From Dehalococcoidia bacterium (lineage in GTDB: Bacteria; Chloroflexota; Dehalococcoidia; Lucifugimonadales; SHYT01): a DNA stretch of 54,216 bases. The stretch is from NCBI GenBank assembly GCA_009692665.1, contig SHYT01000002.1, forward strand, positions 120,606-174,821. Direction: 5' to 3'. The stretch's first letter is position 1; every line of letters starts with the position of its first letter. Position numbers and translations under genes: made by a program. Of this stretch, positions 15,396-23,798 are shown one piece after another. The notes under the pieces were generated by a model, which worked only from the letters and a program-made list of their open reading frames with translations, searched no databases and was not told where the DNA came from.

Positions 15396-17705
15396 TTAGC
15401 TGCCCACCGCCTGCAGTCCCAATGCGTGCAACGCCATTTTGCCCTCGGGAGAAAGCCGCACGCCAGCCTTTGCCGCCGATGCGTAGAACTGCTGTAGCTC
15501 CTGGAGCATGACCAATGATGGCTTTCTGCCTTCGCTGCGATGGTCAGCCAGTTCCACAATCGTGTTGTATGACTGGTCAACGTGCCAGTAAAAGGACAGT
15601 AGCCAAGCCAGCTCCCGCTCTGTGCGAGGCGCGGGAATGTCCTCCAGGTCAAACACCTCATCCCGCACCTTGGTGTAGCGGAGGATACCAGCCTTGTCAC
15701 TGGCGTCCCTGCCGTAGTAGCGCCGCTGTGTCAGATCAACAATGCGCTTGATGTAGTCGATGTCCCCATAGATGTGGCGCGGCGACCACTCCTGACTCAA
15801 GTCAACGACAACATCACCCGCCTTATTGACGATAGCTGCCGCCACGTGCGACCGAAGGATAGGATCATACACAAACCTTACCGCGCCCCGAAGCAGCGCT
15901 TCCTGCAACATCAGCGTTAGCTCCCGCGGAATCTTCTTATACTTCGCACCAGCGGCTTGATCGTTCGTGTCGGCGCCAAGCCCTCCGGTGTTAAAAACGT
16001 AATAGCGCTGTGGCATCCCACCGCGCGCTAACTCATGCAGAATGTCATGCATTAAGTTAGCGTTGTCGTCCTCCAGGCCAATGATGAACGGGTCGGAGAA
16101 GTACTCCACATACGGCCTGCCAATGGCGCCCACAGCTGCGCCCATTTGCACGGCTTCCCCATACATCAGCACCCGGACGTACTGATCAATGGTAACCCGC
16201 CGCAGGGGCGGGATTACTGTATTCTGGCGCATCACTGCCTGCCAGAATACCTGGTTAATATGCCCCATGGGCACATGCACTGAATCATGTTCTTGCCCGG
16301 CTGTCATCGCCTCAATGAGGTGCTTGGAGCCCTTTCTCGCAATAAGCCCCTTGCGAGACAAAATCATACGCATATTCCGGGTTGGGTTTTGCGAAAAATC
16401 AGGCTCGCCTGTTTGGGGGTTAACGGGCACATTTTCTAGCGTCTCTTCTGTATTCGGTGCGCTTTGTGTTCCGCGCAGCACTTCATAGGTAATTGGGTCA
16501 TCCATGTGCGTGAGACCCGCGGGAACAGCGTAAAAGCTATTCTCTGTGCCATCTATGCTATGCGAGATACTTACCTTCCGCCCGCCCTGCACTTTCTCAA
16601 TGGGTTCTTGCAGGCGCTGCAAAAGCACAATGTCATCGTTCATGGGGTAGACCCCTTCCTCGGGGTCTGGACTCAGATTCAAGTGCTTGGCAAGCTCGCT
16701 GCCTGCCAACTCCAACATGATTGTGAGGGTGCTCTTGCCATGCAGTGATGGACCAATCGTTACCAAGGCGGTATTCGTCATTGAACCGTCAAGGGCCCTG
16801 ATGCGCGCGCCGCTGAGTGCGGCCTGCACTGCCAATCCACCAGCTTCTTTTACCTGGTACATAGCGATAGAGAGCGGCCCCATCTTATGCTCGCCCGCAT
16901 AGTCAAAACCTAGATGCAGGGAAAGGCCCTTTGTCGGCGCTTTGAAGACCAACTGCGTAAGACCTGCCTGCCGAATACGCGCTACAAGATTGTCAGGCAA
17001 GCCGAAGTCTTCAAGCCACTTGGGGATAGAAATTTCCAAAATGTGCGGCGGTTGCGCGCGCCCAGCATCCGGCAAATCGAACGTTAGCTGCCGCCAAAGA
17101 TAGGGCAACTGTAAGTAGTAATCACCAAAGAGCAGTTGGCGGGCGTGGAAAGAGCGGCCCGGAACATCCCCTACCTGCCGGTCAGACTGAATAACAGTAT
17201 CGCCCGCAGCAAAGTGCTCTCGCATTTTCTTCGTAATGAAAGGAAGGATCTCGGAGAAAAGTGCTTGATTTGCTTCACTGAAGGAAATAGCATCGCGGTT
17301 CTTGGTAAATCCATCCACGAAGTACTGTGTCAGGTCCGGTCTTCGTGCTACCCCAAGCTGGCTGAAAAATGCGCGGCCACCGGTATGTAATCGAAAGACG
17401 GTGTCCGGGCCTGCACGCTGGGCAGCCTTACCGGCATCGTTCGCCTGCTTCATTTCCAGCGCGATTTGCTTATATTCTGCGACTAAACGGTCTTGCTCAG
17501 CCTTCGACATCTCCTGAAAAATACGCATCCGCCTAAAAAGCCATTCATCGGACGGATTGAAGAATTGGCTTGTAGGCTTATGCCCCTGCTTCGCAAGAGC
17601 AACCAAATCGCCCAGGGCTTTATTAAAGGTGGGATCGACTACTGGTCCTACAAGGATTGAGCGTGACGAGTGGTCTTCTTGCGATGTCCTCGTGCTATCA
17701 GCCAA
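15396..17705 (-). CDS. Divergent phosphoenolpyruvate-carboxykinase-like protein
   Basis: 769 residues, far longer than the roughly 530 of ordinary ATP-type PEPCK. The C-terminal 450 residues keep the family skeleton: a kinase-1a P-loop GPSLHGKSTLTIML at 318-331 (GLSGTGKTTLS in PEPCK), NDDIV at 356-360 in place of GDDEHGW, TENSFYAVPAGL, and NTGGLGADTNDQAAG where PEPCK has NTGWSGG. Residues 1-300 form an N-terminal part I do not recognise, with LHTGGRAFF near 107. Most PEPCK catalytic signature residues differ, so the usual oxaloacetate reaction is uncertain. TTG 17705 is chosen because GGGAGA precedes it by 5 bases. Confidence 0.65.
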   Translation of the reverse strand: MADSTRTSQEDHSSRSILVGPVVDPTFNKALGDLVALAKQGHKPTSQFFNPSDEWLFRRMRIFQEMSKAEQDRLVAEYKQIALEMKQANDAGKAAQRAGPDTVFRLHTGGRAFFSQLGVARRPDLTQYFVDGFTKNRDAISFSEANQALFSEILPFITKKMREHFAAGDTVIQSDRQVGDVPGRSFHARQLLFGDYYLQLPYLWRQLTFDLPDAGRAQPPHILEISIPKWLEDFGLPDNLVARIRQAGLTQLVFKAPTKGLSLHLGFDYAGEHKMGPLSIAMYQVKEAGGLAVQAALSGARIRALDGSMTNTALVTIGPSLHGKSTLTIMLELAGSELAKHLNLSPDPEEGVYPMNDDIVLLQRLQEPIEKVQGGRKVSISHSIDGTENSFYAVPAGLTHMDDPITYEVLRGTQSAPNTEETLENVPVNPQTGEPDFSQNPTRNMRMILSRKGLIARKGSKHLIEAMTAGQEHDSVHVPMGHINQVFWQAVMRQNTVIPPLRRVTIDQYVRVLMYGEAVQMGAAVGAIGRPYVEYFSDPFIIGLEDDNANLMHDILHELARGGMPQRYYVFNTGGLGADTNDQAAGAKYKKIPRELTLMLQEALLRGAVRFVYDPILRSHVAAAIVNKAGDVVVDLSQEWSPRHIYGDIDYIKRIVDLTQRRYYGRDASDKAGILRYTKVRDEVFDLEDIPAPRTERELAWLLSFYWHVDQSYNTIVELADHRSEGRKPSLVMLQELQQFYASAAKAGVRLSPEGKMALHALGLQAVGS

Positions 17706-17900
17706 CGCTATCTCCCTGGTATCTCAAATTGGCAGAAATGCGCGCCGGTATTTCGCCTATTACAACTGTCCCATGCTACCTTTTCCCAGCGCCAAAGGCA
17801 ACGTTAAAACAGGGGCGCTCCGCACCTTACCCAGGCGGAAATAGTGGAGATAGGCGAAGAAACGCGAGAAGGAATGAAGCGTGTATTCCTGCACCAATGG

Positions 17901-17973
17901 CGTCCCAGGGGGGATTCGAACCCCCGACCCGCTGCTTAGAAGGCAGCCGCTCTATCCCCTGAGCTACTGGGAC
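17901..17973 (-). tRNA. tRNA-Arg (TCT)
   Basis: Read on the minus strand, the acceptor GTCCCAG pairs with CTGGGAC. The D arm is AGCTCAGGGGATAGAGC, the anticodon loop is CTTCTAA with anticodon TCT, and the T arm is CGGGGGTTCGAATCCCCC. CCA is not encoded. Confidence 0.95.
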
Positions 17974-18472
17974 ACGCCGACTCACCATGCGAGCGTATCC
18001 CAACATATGTAGAGCGTCAACACAAGGCCACGAGGGTGGAAGCCGTCAAGAAAGCAGGGGAGCCATAATGGCTCCCCTGCTTAGTACCTAGCCTTGTGCG
18101 CTCTAATTATTTTGCGATTGTGCTCGGCGCCACCAGATAAACAACATGATGAACGTTTGGATGTGCTCCAATCGTGTGTCTCTATTGAACTAAAAGGACA
18201 AAGAATGGAAAGTTAGCTCAGAATCTCTATAGGTATAACGCACACCAATGTCAACAGGGATTAGGCCTTACCGTCTACGCTTTCTACGCATAAATGCCTA
18301 CCAAAACCCTGGCTGCTCTTGCCTAAAGATAAAAACCACATACCATAAAAGACGGGCCTGAATAGGGCTTGGCGTTCAGCACGCTTGACAAAGACCGCCG
18401 TCGCCTCGAAACTCCCTGATAAGAATCCCTTGCGCACTCATATTTGGGCCGCGTCAGGACGCTGAGGCAAGA
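17974..18472. other. Intergenic region before the glmU-like gene
   Basis: About 500 bases without a convincing gene. It holds the hairpin at 18052-18082 and a perfect TTGACA at 18385-18390 on the plus strand, 88 bases before the glmU-like start. No good -10 element sits at the right distance from that hexamer. The middle is AT-richer than the flanks. Confidence 0.45.
18052..18082. terminator. Strong hairpin, possible terminator
   Basis: Thirteen-base perfect arms (18052-18064 and 18070-18082) around ATAAT, core AGGGGAGCC. On the minus strand it is followed by a weak T-rich stretch (TTTCTTG). The nearest genes point away from it, so what transcript it would end is unclear. Confidence 0.45.
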
Positions 18473-19657
18473 ATGGCGCCAGTAAAGCAAGCAGTTGTTC
18501 TCGCAGCAGGCCGGGGCGAACGCCTTTCGCCCCTTACGAGTTTGCGCCCCAAGGTGATGCTGCCAGTCGCAAACAAGCCTATCTTGCAATATGCCTTAGA
18601 GGCACTGGCGTCGAATGGCATCAAAGACGTCATTTTGGTCGTCGGTTACTGCCGTGAAAATGTGCAGGATGTTTTAGGATCCGGCGAATCTTTTGGAATT
18701 CGTATTCGATACGTTGTCCAAGAGCAGCAGCTTGGTACGGCAAACGCGCTTGCATCTGTGCGAGGAATCACCGACCAGCGTTTCCTCGTAGTTCCAGGAG
18801 ACAATTTGGTGAGTGCCGCAACTCTCCGGCCATTAATGGAGTATCCAGATAACGCGGTGCTCGTAAAAGAGAACGGTTCCCCATTCCATTACGGTCTGGT
18901 AATGGTCCGAGATGGTCGTGTGACTCACTTTCTTGAAAAGCCGGGTGTGCAGGTGAGTCGCTGGATCAATACCGGGAACTACCTCCTCAGTTCGGACGTT
19001 TTTCCATATTTAGAGACAGAAATAGACCTACCTGCCGCTCTGCAGCGAATGGTGGATGACGGGCAGACCCTAAAACCCGTTCTTACAGAAGACACTTGGC
19101 TGGACGCCACGTATCCCTGGGACCTCCTGAGTCTCAATAACATTGCCTTGAATCAGCTTCAACCGGGTGTCCACGGAGAGCGCGAGGACGGCGTCGTCAT
19201 TAAGGGCCCCGTAGTCATAGGCAAAGGCAGCATCATTCGCGCCTACTCCTATCTGGTAGGCCCTCTTATTATTGGGGAGGGTACGGAAGTAGGCCCCCAT
19301 GCTGCAATCTTTCCTGGTACGAGCATTGGCAATAATGTAGTGGTGTCACCATATACGGAAATACGGAACAGCATCATTGAACATTCTGTGCGCATAGGCT
19401 CGCATTCGCTGGTCACCAACGCCATTATCGCGGAAGGTTCTACCTTTGGTGCACGGCTCCATGCGCGTGGCGGTCTGGTCACCGTCCAGGCTCAGGGAGG
19501 CGACCAGCAATTCCAAGGCGGCGCCGTGGTAGCCGAGTATCTGGAAGCCGGTCACGACGTCTCGCTCAATCCAGGTGTTCTTATTGGAAAGGGGACCAGG
19601 ATTGGAAACGGCCGGCAGATTGTGCAGAACATCCCTGAAGATGCGTGGGTGCTTTAG
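18473..19657 (+). CDS. Bifunctional sugar-1-phosphate nucleotidylyltransferase/acyltransferase, GlmU-like
   Basis: 394 residues. The N-terminal nucleotidyltransferase domain opens with VVLAAGRGERLSPLTSLRPKVMLP, the G-x-G-x-R...K signature, and continues with GTANAL, VVPGDNLVS, FLEKP and WINTGNY. From about residue 240 a left-handed beta-helix of hexapeptide repeats follows (VIGKGSIIRAYSYLVGPLIIGEGTEVG). This is the archaeal/Chloroflexi layout in which one enzyme acetylates glucosamine-1-phosphate and joins it to UTP, doing the work of GlmU. That role is supported by glmS only 15 bases downstream; a mannose- or glucose-1-phosphate enzyme is the alternative. ATG 18473 follows GAGGCAAGA. Confidence 0.85.
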   Translation: MAPVKQAVVLAAGRGERLSPLTSLRPKVMLPVANKPILQYALEALASNGIKDVILVVGYCRENVQDVLGSGESFGIRIRYVVQEQQLGTANALASVRGITDQRFLVVPGDNLVSAATLRPLMEYPDNAVLVKENGSPFHYGLVMVRDGRVTHFLEKPGVQVSRWINTGNYLLSSDVFPYLETEIDLPAALQRMVDDGQTLKPVLTEDTWLDATYPWDLLSLNNIALNQLQPGVHGEREDGVVIKGPVVIGKGSIIRAYSYLVGPLIIGEGTEVGPHAAIFPGTSIGNNVVVSPYTEIRNSIIEHSVRIGSHSLVTNAIIAEGSTFGARLHARGGLVTVQAQGGDQQFQGGAVVAEYLEAGHDVSLNPGVLIGKGTRIGNGRQIVQNIPEDAWVL

Positions 19658-19672
19658 GAGCAATCAGCTAAT

Positions 19673-21457
19673 ATGTGCGGGGTAGTCGCCTACACCGGTT
19701 TCAAGGAAGCATATCCCATCCTCATGTCCTGCCTGAAACGGGTTGAGTACCGCGGATATGATTCCTGTGGCGTTGCGCTCCTAGACGGCGGGGACGTCCA
19801 GTCGCACAAAGACGTGGGCGCCGTTGATGACTTGAGGAGCAAACTGGAACACGTCTCCGGCGCCACTGGCATCGGCCACACCCGTTGGGCAACTGTGGGT
19901 AAGCCTAACAAGGAAAACGCCCACCCGCACTTGGACTGCTCTGGGCGCATCGCCCTCGTCCACAATGGAGACATCGATAACTTCATGGCCTTGAAGGATG
20001 AACTCATCAAGCAAGGCCATACCTTCACCTCTGAAACAGATAGCGAAGTCATCTCCCATCTTGTTGAGCGTTATTACGCCGGTGATCTCCGCGAGGCTGT
20101 CATCAAAGCGATTACCCATTTGGAAGGCTCGTATGCCCTCGCAGTGGTAGCAGCTGATTTCCCAGGCGTGGTAGTCGTGCGCAAAGAAAGCCCGCTTGTT
20201 CTGGGCCTTGGCGAGCATGAAAACTTCGCTGCGTCGGACGCACCCGCGCTGCTGGAGTTCACCAGGCGTGTTGTCTACCTGGAGGACGGTGACCTGGCGG
20301 TGCTGAAGCCTGAGAGCGTTGAGATCTGGCGCGCCGGTACCCGCATCGAACTGCCCGTGCATCAGATTACCTGGAACGTCAGTGAGCTTGACCGTGTTGG
20401 TTACCCACACTTCATGCTCAAAGAAATCCACGAACAGCCGCGGGTTATCCGCGATACTCTCGTCGGCCGCATATCCCTGACAGAGCCGCGTGCCGACTTG
20501 CCATTAGCCGCGCACAAGCCTCCCGCAAGGCTCATCTTTATCGGCTGCGGCACGTCGTATCACGCGGCGCTCTTGGGACAGCTTTTTGTTTCGCAGATAT
20601 CCCCAATGCCCGCTCACGCCTATGTCGCCTCTGAATTTGACCCGCTGCCCTCGTCCCTCAAGGATGCGTGGGTCGTCGCGCTCACTCAGTCCGGCGAGAC
20701 CACGGACACGATCAACGCCATCCGCAGGGCAAAAGCCGCTGGTGCGTGGACCATTGGGGTCACGAACGTGAAGGAGAGCTCCATTACCCGCGTAAGCGAT
20801 GACATGCTCTACCTCCAGGCCGGCCCTGAGGTGAGCGTTGCGGCTACAAAGACATTCATGGCCCAACTCGTTGCCGTCTACTTGCTGAGCCTGCACCTAG
20901 CGCCCCCGCCGGGGCAGCTCGGCGAGCTTATCGGCGAGCTGCGGTCTATGCCCAGCAAAGTGCAGCGGCTTATTAATTCCCAGTCGTCTATCCAGGCGCT
21001 GGTAAAGAAGCTGAACGCCTATGACCATCTGTTCCTTATCGCGCGGGGAATAAATGTGCCCGTTGCCTACGAAGGTGCGCTGAAGCTCAAAGAAGTCGCC
21101 TACCTGCACGCTGAAGGGTGCGCCGCCGGCGAGCTCAAGCACGGCCCCTTCGCGTTGCTTGGCCAGAACACTCCAGTCATTGCCCTTGCACCCAGAGATG
21201 CCCAGTATCCGCGCATGCTCACCGCCATCAAAGAGATCAAGACACGCGGCTCGCCCGTCATGGCAATCGCCTTCTCCGACGACAATGACATCGGCCGCTA
21301 CGTTGACGACGTGCTCACGATCCCCGTGGCGCACGGCCTTTTCTCTCCGTGGCTAAACACCGTCGCGCTCCAGCTGCTTACGTATTACATGGCAGCGGCT
21401 CGCAACCTGCCCATTGACAAACCGCGCCATCTTGCCAAAAGCGTCACCGTCCCCTGA
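19673..21457 (+). CDS. glmS: Glutamine--fructose-6-phosphate aminotransferase
   Basis: Makes glucosamine-6-phosphate from fructose-6-phosphate and glutamine, the first step to UDP-GlcNAc for the cell wall and glycans. 594 residues: the N-terminal nucleophile Cys2 is in MCGVVAYTG, then VEYRGYDSCGVALL, GHTRWATVGKPN and HNGDIDN of the glutaminase domain. Two SIS domains follow, with GCGTSYHAALLGQ, LTQSGETTDTINA and the second-domain segment LKEVAYLHAEGCAAGELKHGP; the C-terminus ends PIDKPRHLAKSVTVP, typical of GlmS. It is translated just after the glmU-like gene (AGGAG ribosome binding site), with yvcK 18 bases further on. Confidence 0.97.
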   Translation: MCGVVAYTGFKEAYPILMSCLKRVEYRGYDSCGVALLDGGDVQSHKDVGAVDDLRSKLEHVSGATGIGHTRWATVGKPNKENAHPHLDCSGRIALVHNGDIDNFMALKDELIKQGHTFTSETDSEVISHLVERYYAGDLREAVIKAITHLEGSYALAVVAADFPGVVVVRKESPLVLGLGEHENFAASDAPALLEFTRRVVYLEDGDLAVLKPESVEIWRAGTRIELPVHQITWNVSELDRVGYPHFMLKEIHEQPRVIRDTLVGRISLTEPRADLPLAAHKPPARLIFIGCGTSYHAALLGQLFVSQISPMPAHAYVASEFDPLPSSLKDAWVVALTQSGETTDTINAIRRAKAAGAWTIGVTNVKESSITRVSDDMLYLQAGPEVSVAATKTFMAQLVAVYLLSLHLAPPPGQLGELIGELRSMPSKVQRLINSQSSIQALVKKLNAYDHLFLIARGINVPVAYEGALKLKEVAYLHAEGCAAGELKHGPFALLGQNTPVIALAPRDAQYPRMLTAIKEIKTRGSPVMAIAFSDDNDIGRYVDDVLTIPVAHGLFSPWLNTVALQLLTYYMAAARNLPIDKPRHLAKSVTVP

Positions 21458-21475
21458 CGCGCAGCCGAGAGAAAC

Positions 21476-22426
21476 ATGGCCTCTCCTAGAGTTAAGGTAG
21501 TAGTTCTTGGAGGCGGCACCGGTTGTCCAACCGTCCTGCGCGCATTGCGTCTCTACGCGGTGGACCTAACCGCCATCGTTACAACCTTTGACAGCGGAGG
21601 CAGCACCGGAAGGCTCCGTGAAGAGCTTGGCGTCCCTGCTTTCGGTGACCTCCGCCGCTGCCTTGGCGCGCTAGCATCACCTGATGAACCCCACGCAATG
21701 CTCGCCAACCTGTGGGAGCACCGCTTCCCTGGTGATGGCTCACTCGCCGGGCATACGTTGGGAAACCTTGCCCTTGCCGCGCTGTACCAGAAGCATGGGG
21801 GGCTGGAGGCAGCCATAGAAAGCGCTTCAAGCCTGCTCAATGTCCAGGGTAGCGTCCTTCCTGTAGCACTCCACCAAGCCACTCTATGCGCCCGCCTGCA
21901 AGACGGTACGACTATCAGGAGCGAAGAAAGAATAGATCACCTGCCTGACAACAGCTCCCCGGTTGCCGATATCTTCTTAGACCCCCCCGTAGGTATCAAT
22001 CCGCGTGCCCTGAAAGCTCTCCTTGAAGCGCAAGTCATCATCCTTGGTCCTGGGGATTTATATACTAGTGTCCTTCCAAATGTGCTTGTCCAAGGCCTCT
22101 CCGAGGCTATTACAGCTTCACCGGCACAATCGCTCTACATCTGCAATGTCACCAACCGCATGGGCCCGACCACCGGCTTCACAGCCTCCAAATATGCCCG
22201 CGAAGTCCTGCGCTATCTGAAAGCCACGTCTCTAGGGGCCATCCTAGTGAATCAACCAGCCATACCATTACCAGCCACAACCTCGGAAGAGGCTGTGCCG
22301 TTGGATAGAGAGGCATGCCAGGCATTAGCACGAACACTTTTGGTGGCGGACATAGCTGCGGCAGACGGGCACAGGCATGATGAACGGCGCTTAGGTAAGA
22401 TCCTTTGGCAGTTTTGCACTGGCTAA
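21476..22426 (+). CDS. yvcK: YvcK/CofD-like gluconeogenesis factor
   Basis: 316 residues with the YvcK-type Rossmann fold: VVVLGGGTGCPTVLRAL at residues 8-24, TTFDSGGSTGRLREELGVPAFGDLRRCLGAL, GHTLGNLALAAL, then LGPGDLYTSVLPNVLVQGL and NVTNRMGPTTGFTAS. Characterised YvcK proteins bind UDP-sugars and are needed for normal cell shape and growth on gluconeogenic carbon. Its position after the UDP-GlcNAc genes glmU-like and glmS fits that role. CofD (2-phospholactate transferase) is the related alternative, but the pattern and length match YvcK. Confidence 0.9.
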   Translation: MASPRVKVVVLGGGTGCPTVLRALRLYAVDLTAIVTTFDSGGSTGRLREELGVPAFGDLRRCLGALASPDEPHAMLANLWEHRFPGDGSLAGHTLGNLALAALYQKHGGLEAAIESASSLLNVQGSVLPVALHQATLCARLQDGTTIRSEERIDHLPDNSSPVADIFLDPPVGINPRALKALLEAQVIILGPGDLYTSVLPNVLVQGLSEAITASPAQSLYICNVTNRMGPTTGFTASKYAREVLRYLKATSLGAILVNQPAIPLPATTSEEAVPLDREACQALARTLLVADIAAADGHRHDERRLGKILWQFCTG

Positions 22427-22471
22427 CGGCACTGCGCCGTGCCTATGTCGGAGCTTGCGTACGGCGCGGAA

Positions 22472-22501
22472 TTGACTAGAAAATCGGCTCACTGGTATAG
22501 T
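22472..22501 (+). promoter_or_regulatory. Promoter of the tRNA cluster
   Basis: TTGACT at 22472-22477, an 18-base spacer and TATAGT at 22496-22501. The first tRNA begins 24 bases later. Both hexamers match sigma-70 consensus at 5 of 6 positions. Confidence 0.7.
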
Positions 22502-22525
22502 TGTAAGTCGCACCGAATGGAGCTG

Positions 22526-22597
22526 GGCAAGGTAGCTCAGCGGTAGAGCGGGCGCTTCATAAGCGCTAGGTCATCGGTTCGAACCCGATCCTTGCCA
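22526..22597 (+). tRNA. tRNA-Met or tRNA-Ile2 (CAT)
   Basis: The acceptor GGCAAGG pairs with CCTTGCC; anticodon loop TTCATAA; T arm ATCGG-TTCGAAC-CCGAT. The first pair is G-C, so it is not the initiator, which has a mismatch there. Elongator Met and lysidine-modified Ile2 cannot be separated by eye. Confidence 0.93.
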
Positions 22598-22615
22598 CTT
22601 TTGCCTTTCGGGTGC

Positions 22616-22691
22616 GGGCGGTTAGCTCAGTGGTTAGAGCGCCTGCTTCACACGCAGGAGGTCGCAGGTTCGAACCCTGCACTGCCCACCA
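22616..22691 (+). tRNA. tRNA-Val (CAC)
   Basis: The acceptor GGGCGGT pairs with ACTGCCC; anticodon loop TTCACAC; T arm GCAGG-TTCGAAC-CCTGC. CCA is encoded at 22689-22691. Confidence 0.95.
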
Positions 22692-22695
22692 TCGT

Positions 22696-22781
22696 GCCGA
22701 GGTGGCGGAACGGAAGACGCGCTACGTTCAGGGCGTAGTGGTCGTAAGGCTGTGTGGGTTCAAATCCCTCCCTCGGCACCA
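22696..22781 (+). tRNA. tRNA-Leu (CAG)
   Basis: The acceptor GCCGAGG pairs with CCTCGGC; anticodon loop TTCAGGG. The long variable arm expected of a class II tRNA is present (22741-22752), followed by the T arm GGG-TTCAAAT-CCC. The discriminator A and CCA are encoded. Confidence 0.95.
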
Positions 22782-22786
22782 CCCGT

Positions 22787-22862
22787 GCGCTTGTAGCTCA
22801 ACGGATAGAGCGCAGCCCTGCGAAGGCTGAGGCTTTGGGTTCGAATCCCAACAAGCGCACCA
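22787..22862 (+). tRNA. tRNA-Arg (GCG)
   Basis: The acceptor GCGCTTG pairs with CAAGCGC; D arm AGCTCAACGGATAGAGC; anticodon stem CAGCC/GGCTG with loop CTGCGAA, anticodon GCG. CCA is encoded. Bacteria usually read CGC with ACG (inosine), so a GCG anticodon is noteworthy. Confidence 0.9.
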
Positions 22863-22878
22863 CTTCCTTTGGAACCCG

Positions 22879-22905
22879 TTGTCATTCTAAGCGGAGCGAA
22901 GAATC
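22879..22905 (+). repeat. Dispersed-repeat-like palindromic motif between tRNAs
   Basis: TTGTCATTCTAAGCGGAGCG followed by AAGAATC, inside the 74-base gap between tRNA-Arg(GCG) and tRNA-Val(TAC). It has ATTCT/AGAAT ends and closely resembles the intergenic repeat family GTCATTCTGAGCGAAGCGAAGAATC that I recall from many bacterial genomes. No second copy was seen in this window. Confidence 0.5.
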
Positions 22906-22936
22906 CGTCTTCCGCTTCGACGGGCAGTAGGCCACC

Positions 22937-23012
22937 GGGCGGTTAGCTCAGCGGTTAGAGCGCCTGCTTTACACGCAGGATGTCGGGGGTTCGATTCCCT
23001 CACTGCCCACCA
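22937..23012 (+). tRNA. tRNA-Val (TAC)
   Basis: The acceptor GGGCGGT pairs with ACTGCCC; anticodon loop TTTACAC; T arm GGGGG-TTCGATT-CCCTC. CCA is encoded at 23010-23012. Its body is nearly identical to tRNA-Val(CAC) upstream, which suggests an old local duplication. Confidence 0.94.
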
Positions 23013-23310
23013 AACACCCCGTACACGAACAAGCGATGTGCTAGACCGTCTGCTCACTAAGTACGCCATCACAGATGAAGAGGTGGCGTACAAGCGCGCT
23101 TTGCCATTTGAAGAAGGCCGGGAGTTTACAGCGCAACTCCCGCGCATAGAGTCCGTATGGTGTTCCAACCTGCGCGGAAGCATTCATAGTTGCGTGTTTG
23201 ATCCCAGGTTGCTTCACTAGCACCCGCTTGTGTTTGGCATGCTTACGCTTGGCTGGAATTCGAACGACAACCCTTTCGGCCCACTACTTCTGCTTGACGC
23301 AATCCATAGT
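23013..23310. other. Region after the tRNA cluster, no supported gene
   Basis: A 60-codon plus-strand frame starting at GTG 23038 has a plausible amino-acid mix for its first 40 codons but no ribosome binding site, and it overlaps a minus-strand frame of the same size. It could be a remnant of an integrated or deleted gene next to the tRNAs. Nothing else is visible. Confidence 0.35.
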
Positions 23311-23348
23311 TAAAAAGAAGCACCGCAAGCAGGCTACCCCGCTTGCGG
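23311..23348 (-). terminator. Intrinsic terminator of the zinc-ribbon gene
   Basis: Read on the minus strand, CCGCAAGC and GCTTGCGG form an 8-bp stem (23341-23348 with 23323-23330), followed by a T-rich tract ending in TTTTTAA. It begins 24 bases after the stop at 23373. Confidence 0.75.
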
Positions 23349-23372
23349 CACCGTCTTTGAAACTACTAGCAG

Positions 23373-23690
23373 TTACCGGCGGGAAGTATATCCCGGCTGT
23401 TTGCTGAAGCAGTCGCTGCAATACACGGGCCTGTCCCCACGGGGTTGGAACGGGACCTGCGCTTGCTTGCCGCATTGCGCGCAAACGGCGGAAAACATTT
23501 GGCGTGGGCCTGAGTTATATCCGCCGCTGGTGCTGCCGCTCGTCTCATTTCGGCGCGTCTGCCGGCATGAGTTGCAACGCTTGGGCTCATTGGTGAACCC
23601 ACGCTGCTGGAACGACTCCTGTTCGCCTGCGGTAAACGTAAACGCCTGACCACAGTCGCTGCAAGTGATGCTCTTATCTGTAAAAGCCAT
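23373..23690 (-). CDS. Small double zinc-ribbon protein
   Basis: 105 residues; ATG 23690 follows a perfect AAAGGAGG. Residues 1-45 hold one ribbon (ITCSDCGQAFTFTAGEQESF ... RCNSCR) and residues 70-98 another (AVCAQCGKQAQVPFQPRGDRPVYCSDCF), eight Cys in four CxxC knuckles, joined by a Gly/Ser/Asn-rich linker. Small proteins of this kind are annotated as zinc-ribbon or CxxC-domain proteins and probably bind nucleic acid, but no function is established that I know of. It has its own promoter-like site at 23799-23829, a leader of about 100 bases and a terminator, so it is a single-gene unit, perhaps strongly expressed. Confidence 0.8.
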   Translation of the reverse strand: MAFTDKSITCSDCGQAFTFTAGEQESFQQRGFTNEPKRCNSCRQTRRNETSGSTSGGYNSGPRQMFSAVCAQCGKQAQVPFQPRGDRPVYCSDCFSKQPGYTSRR

Positions 23691-23798
23691 CGTGACCTCC
23701 TTTCCTATTGTTTGTTGTTGGTGAAGGCCGGTCGCCGATGCAGAGGAGATGCTGATTACGATCTGCGCCTCAAAGGGAACGGGTACCACCACAAACGT

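Noticed and set aside
23038-23220. 60-codon plus-strand frame after the tRNA cluster
   Set aside because: The first part looks protein-like, but there is no ribosome binding site, an equally long minus-strand frame overlaps it and no family is recognised. It is kept only as a possible remnant.
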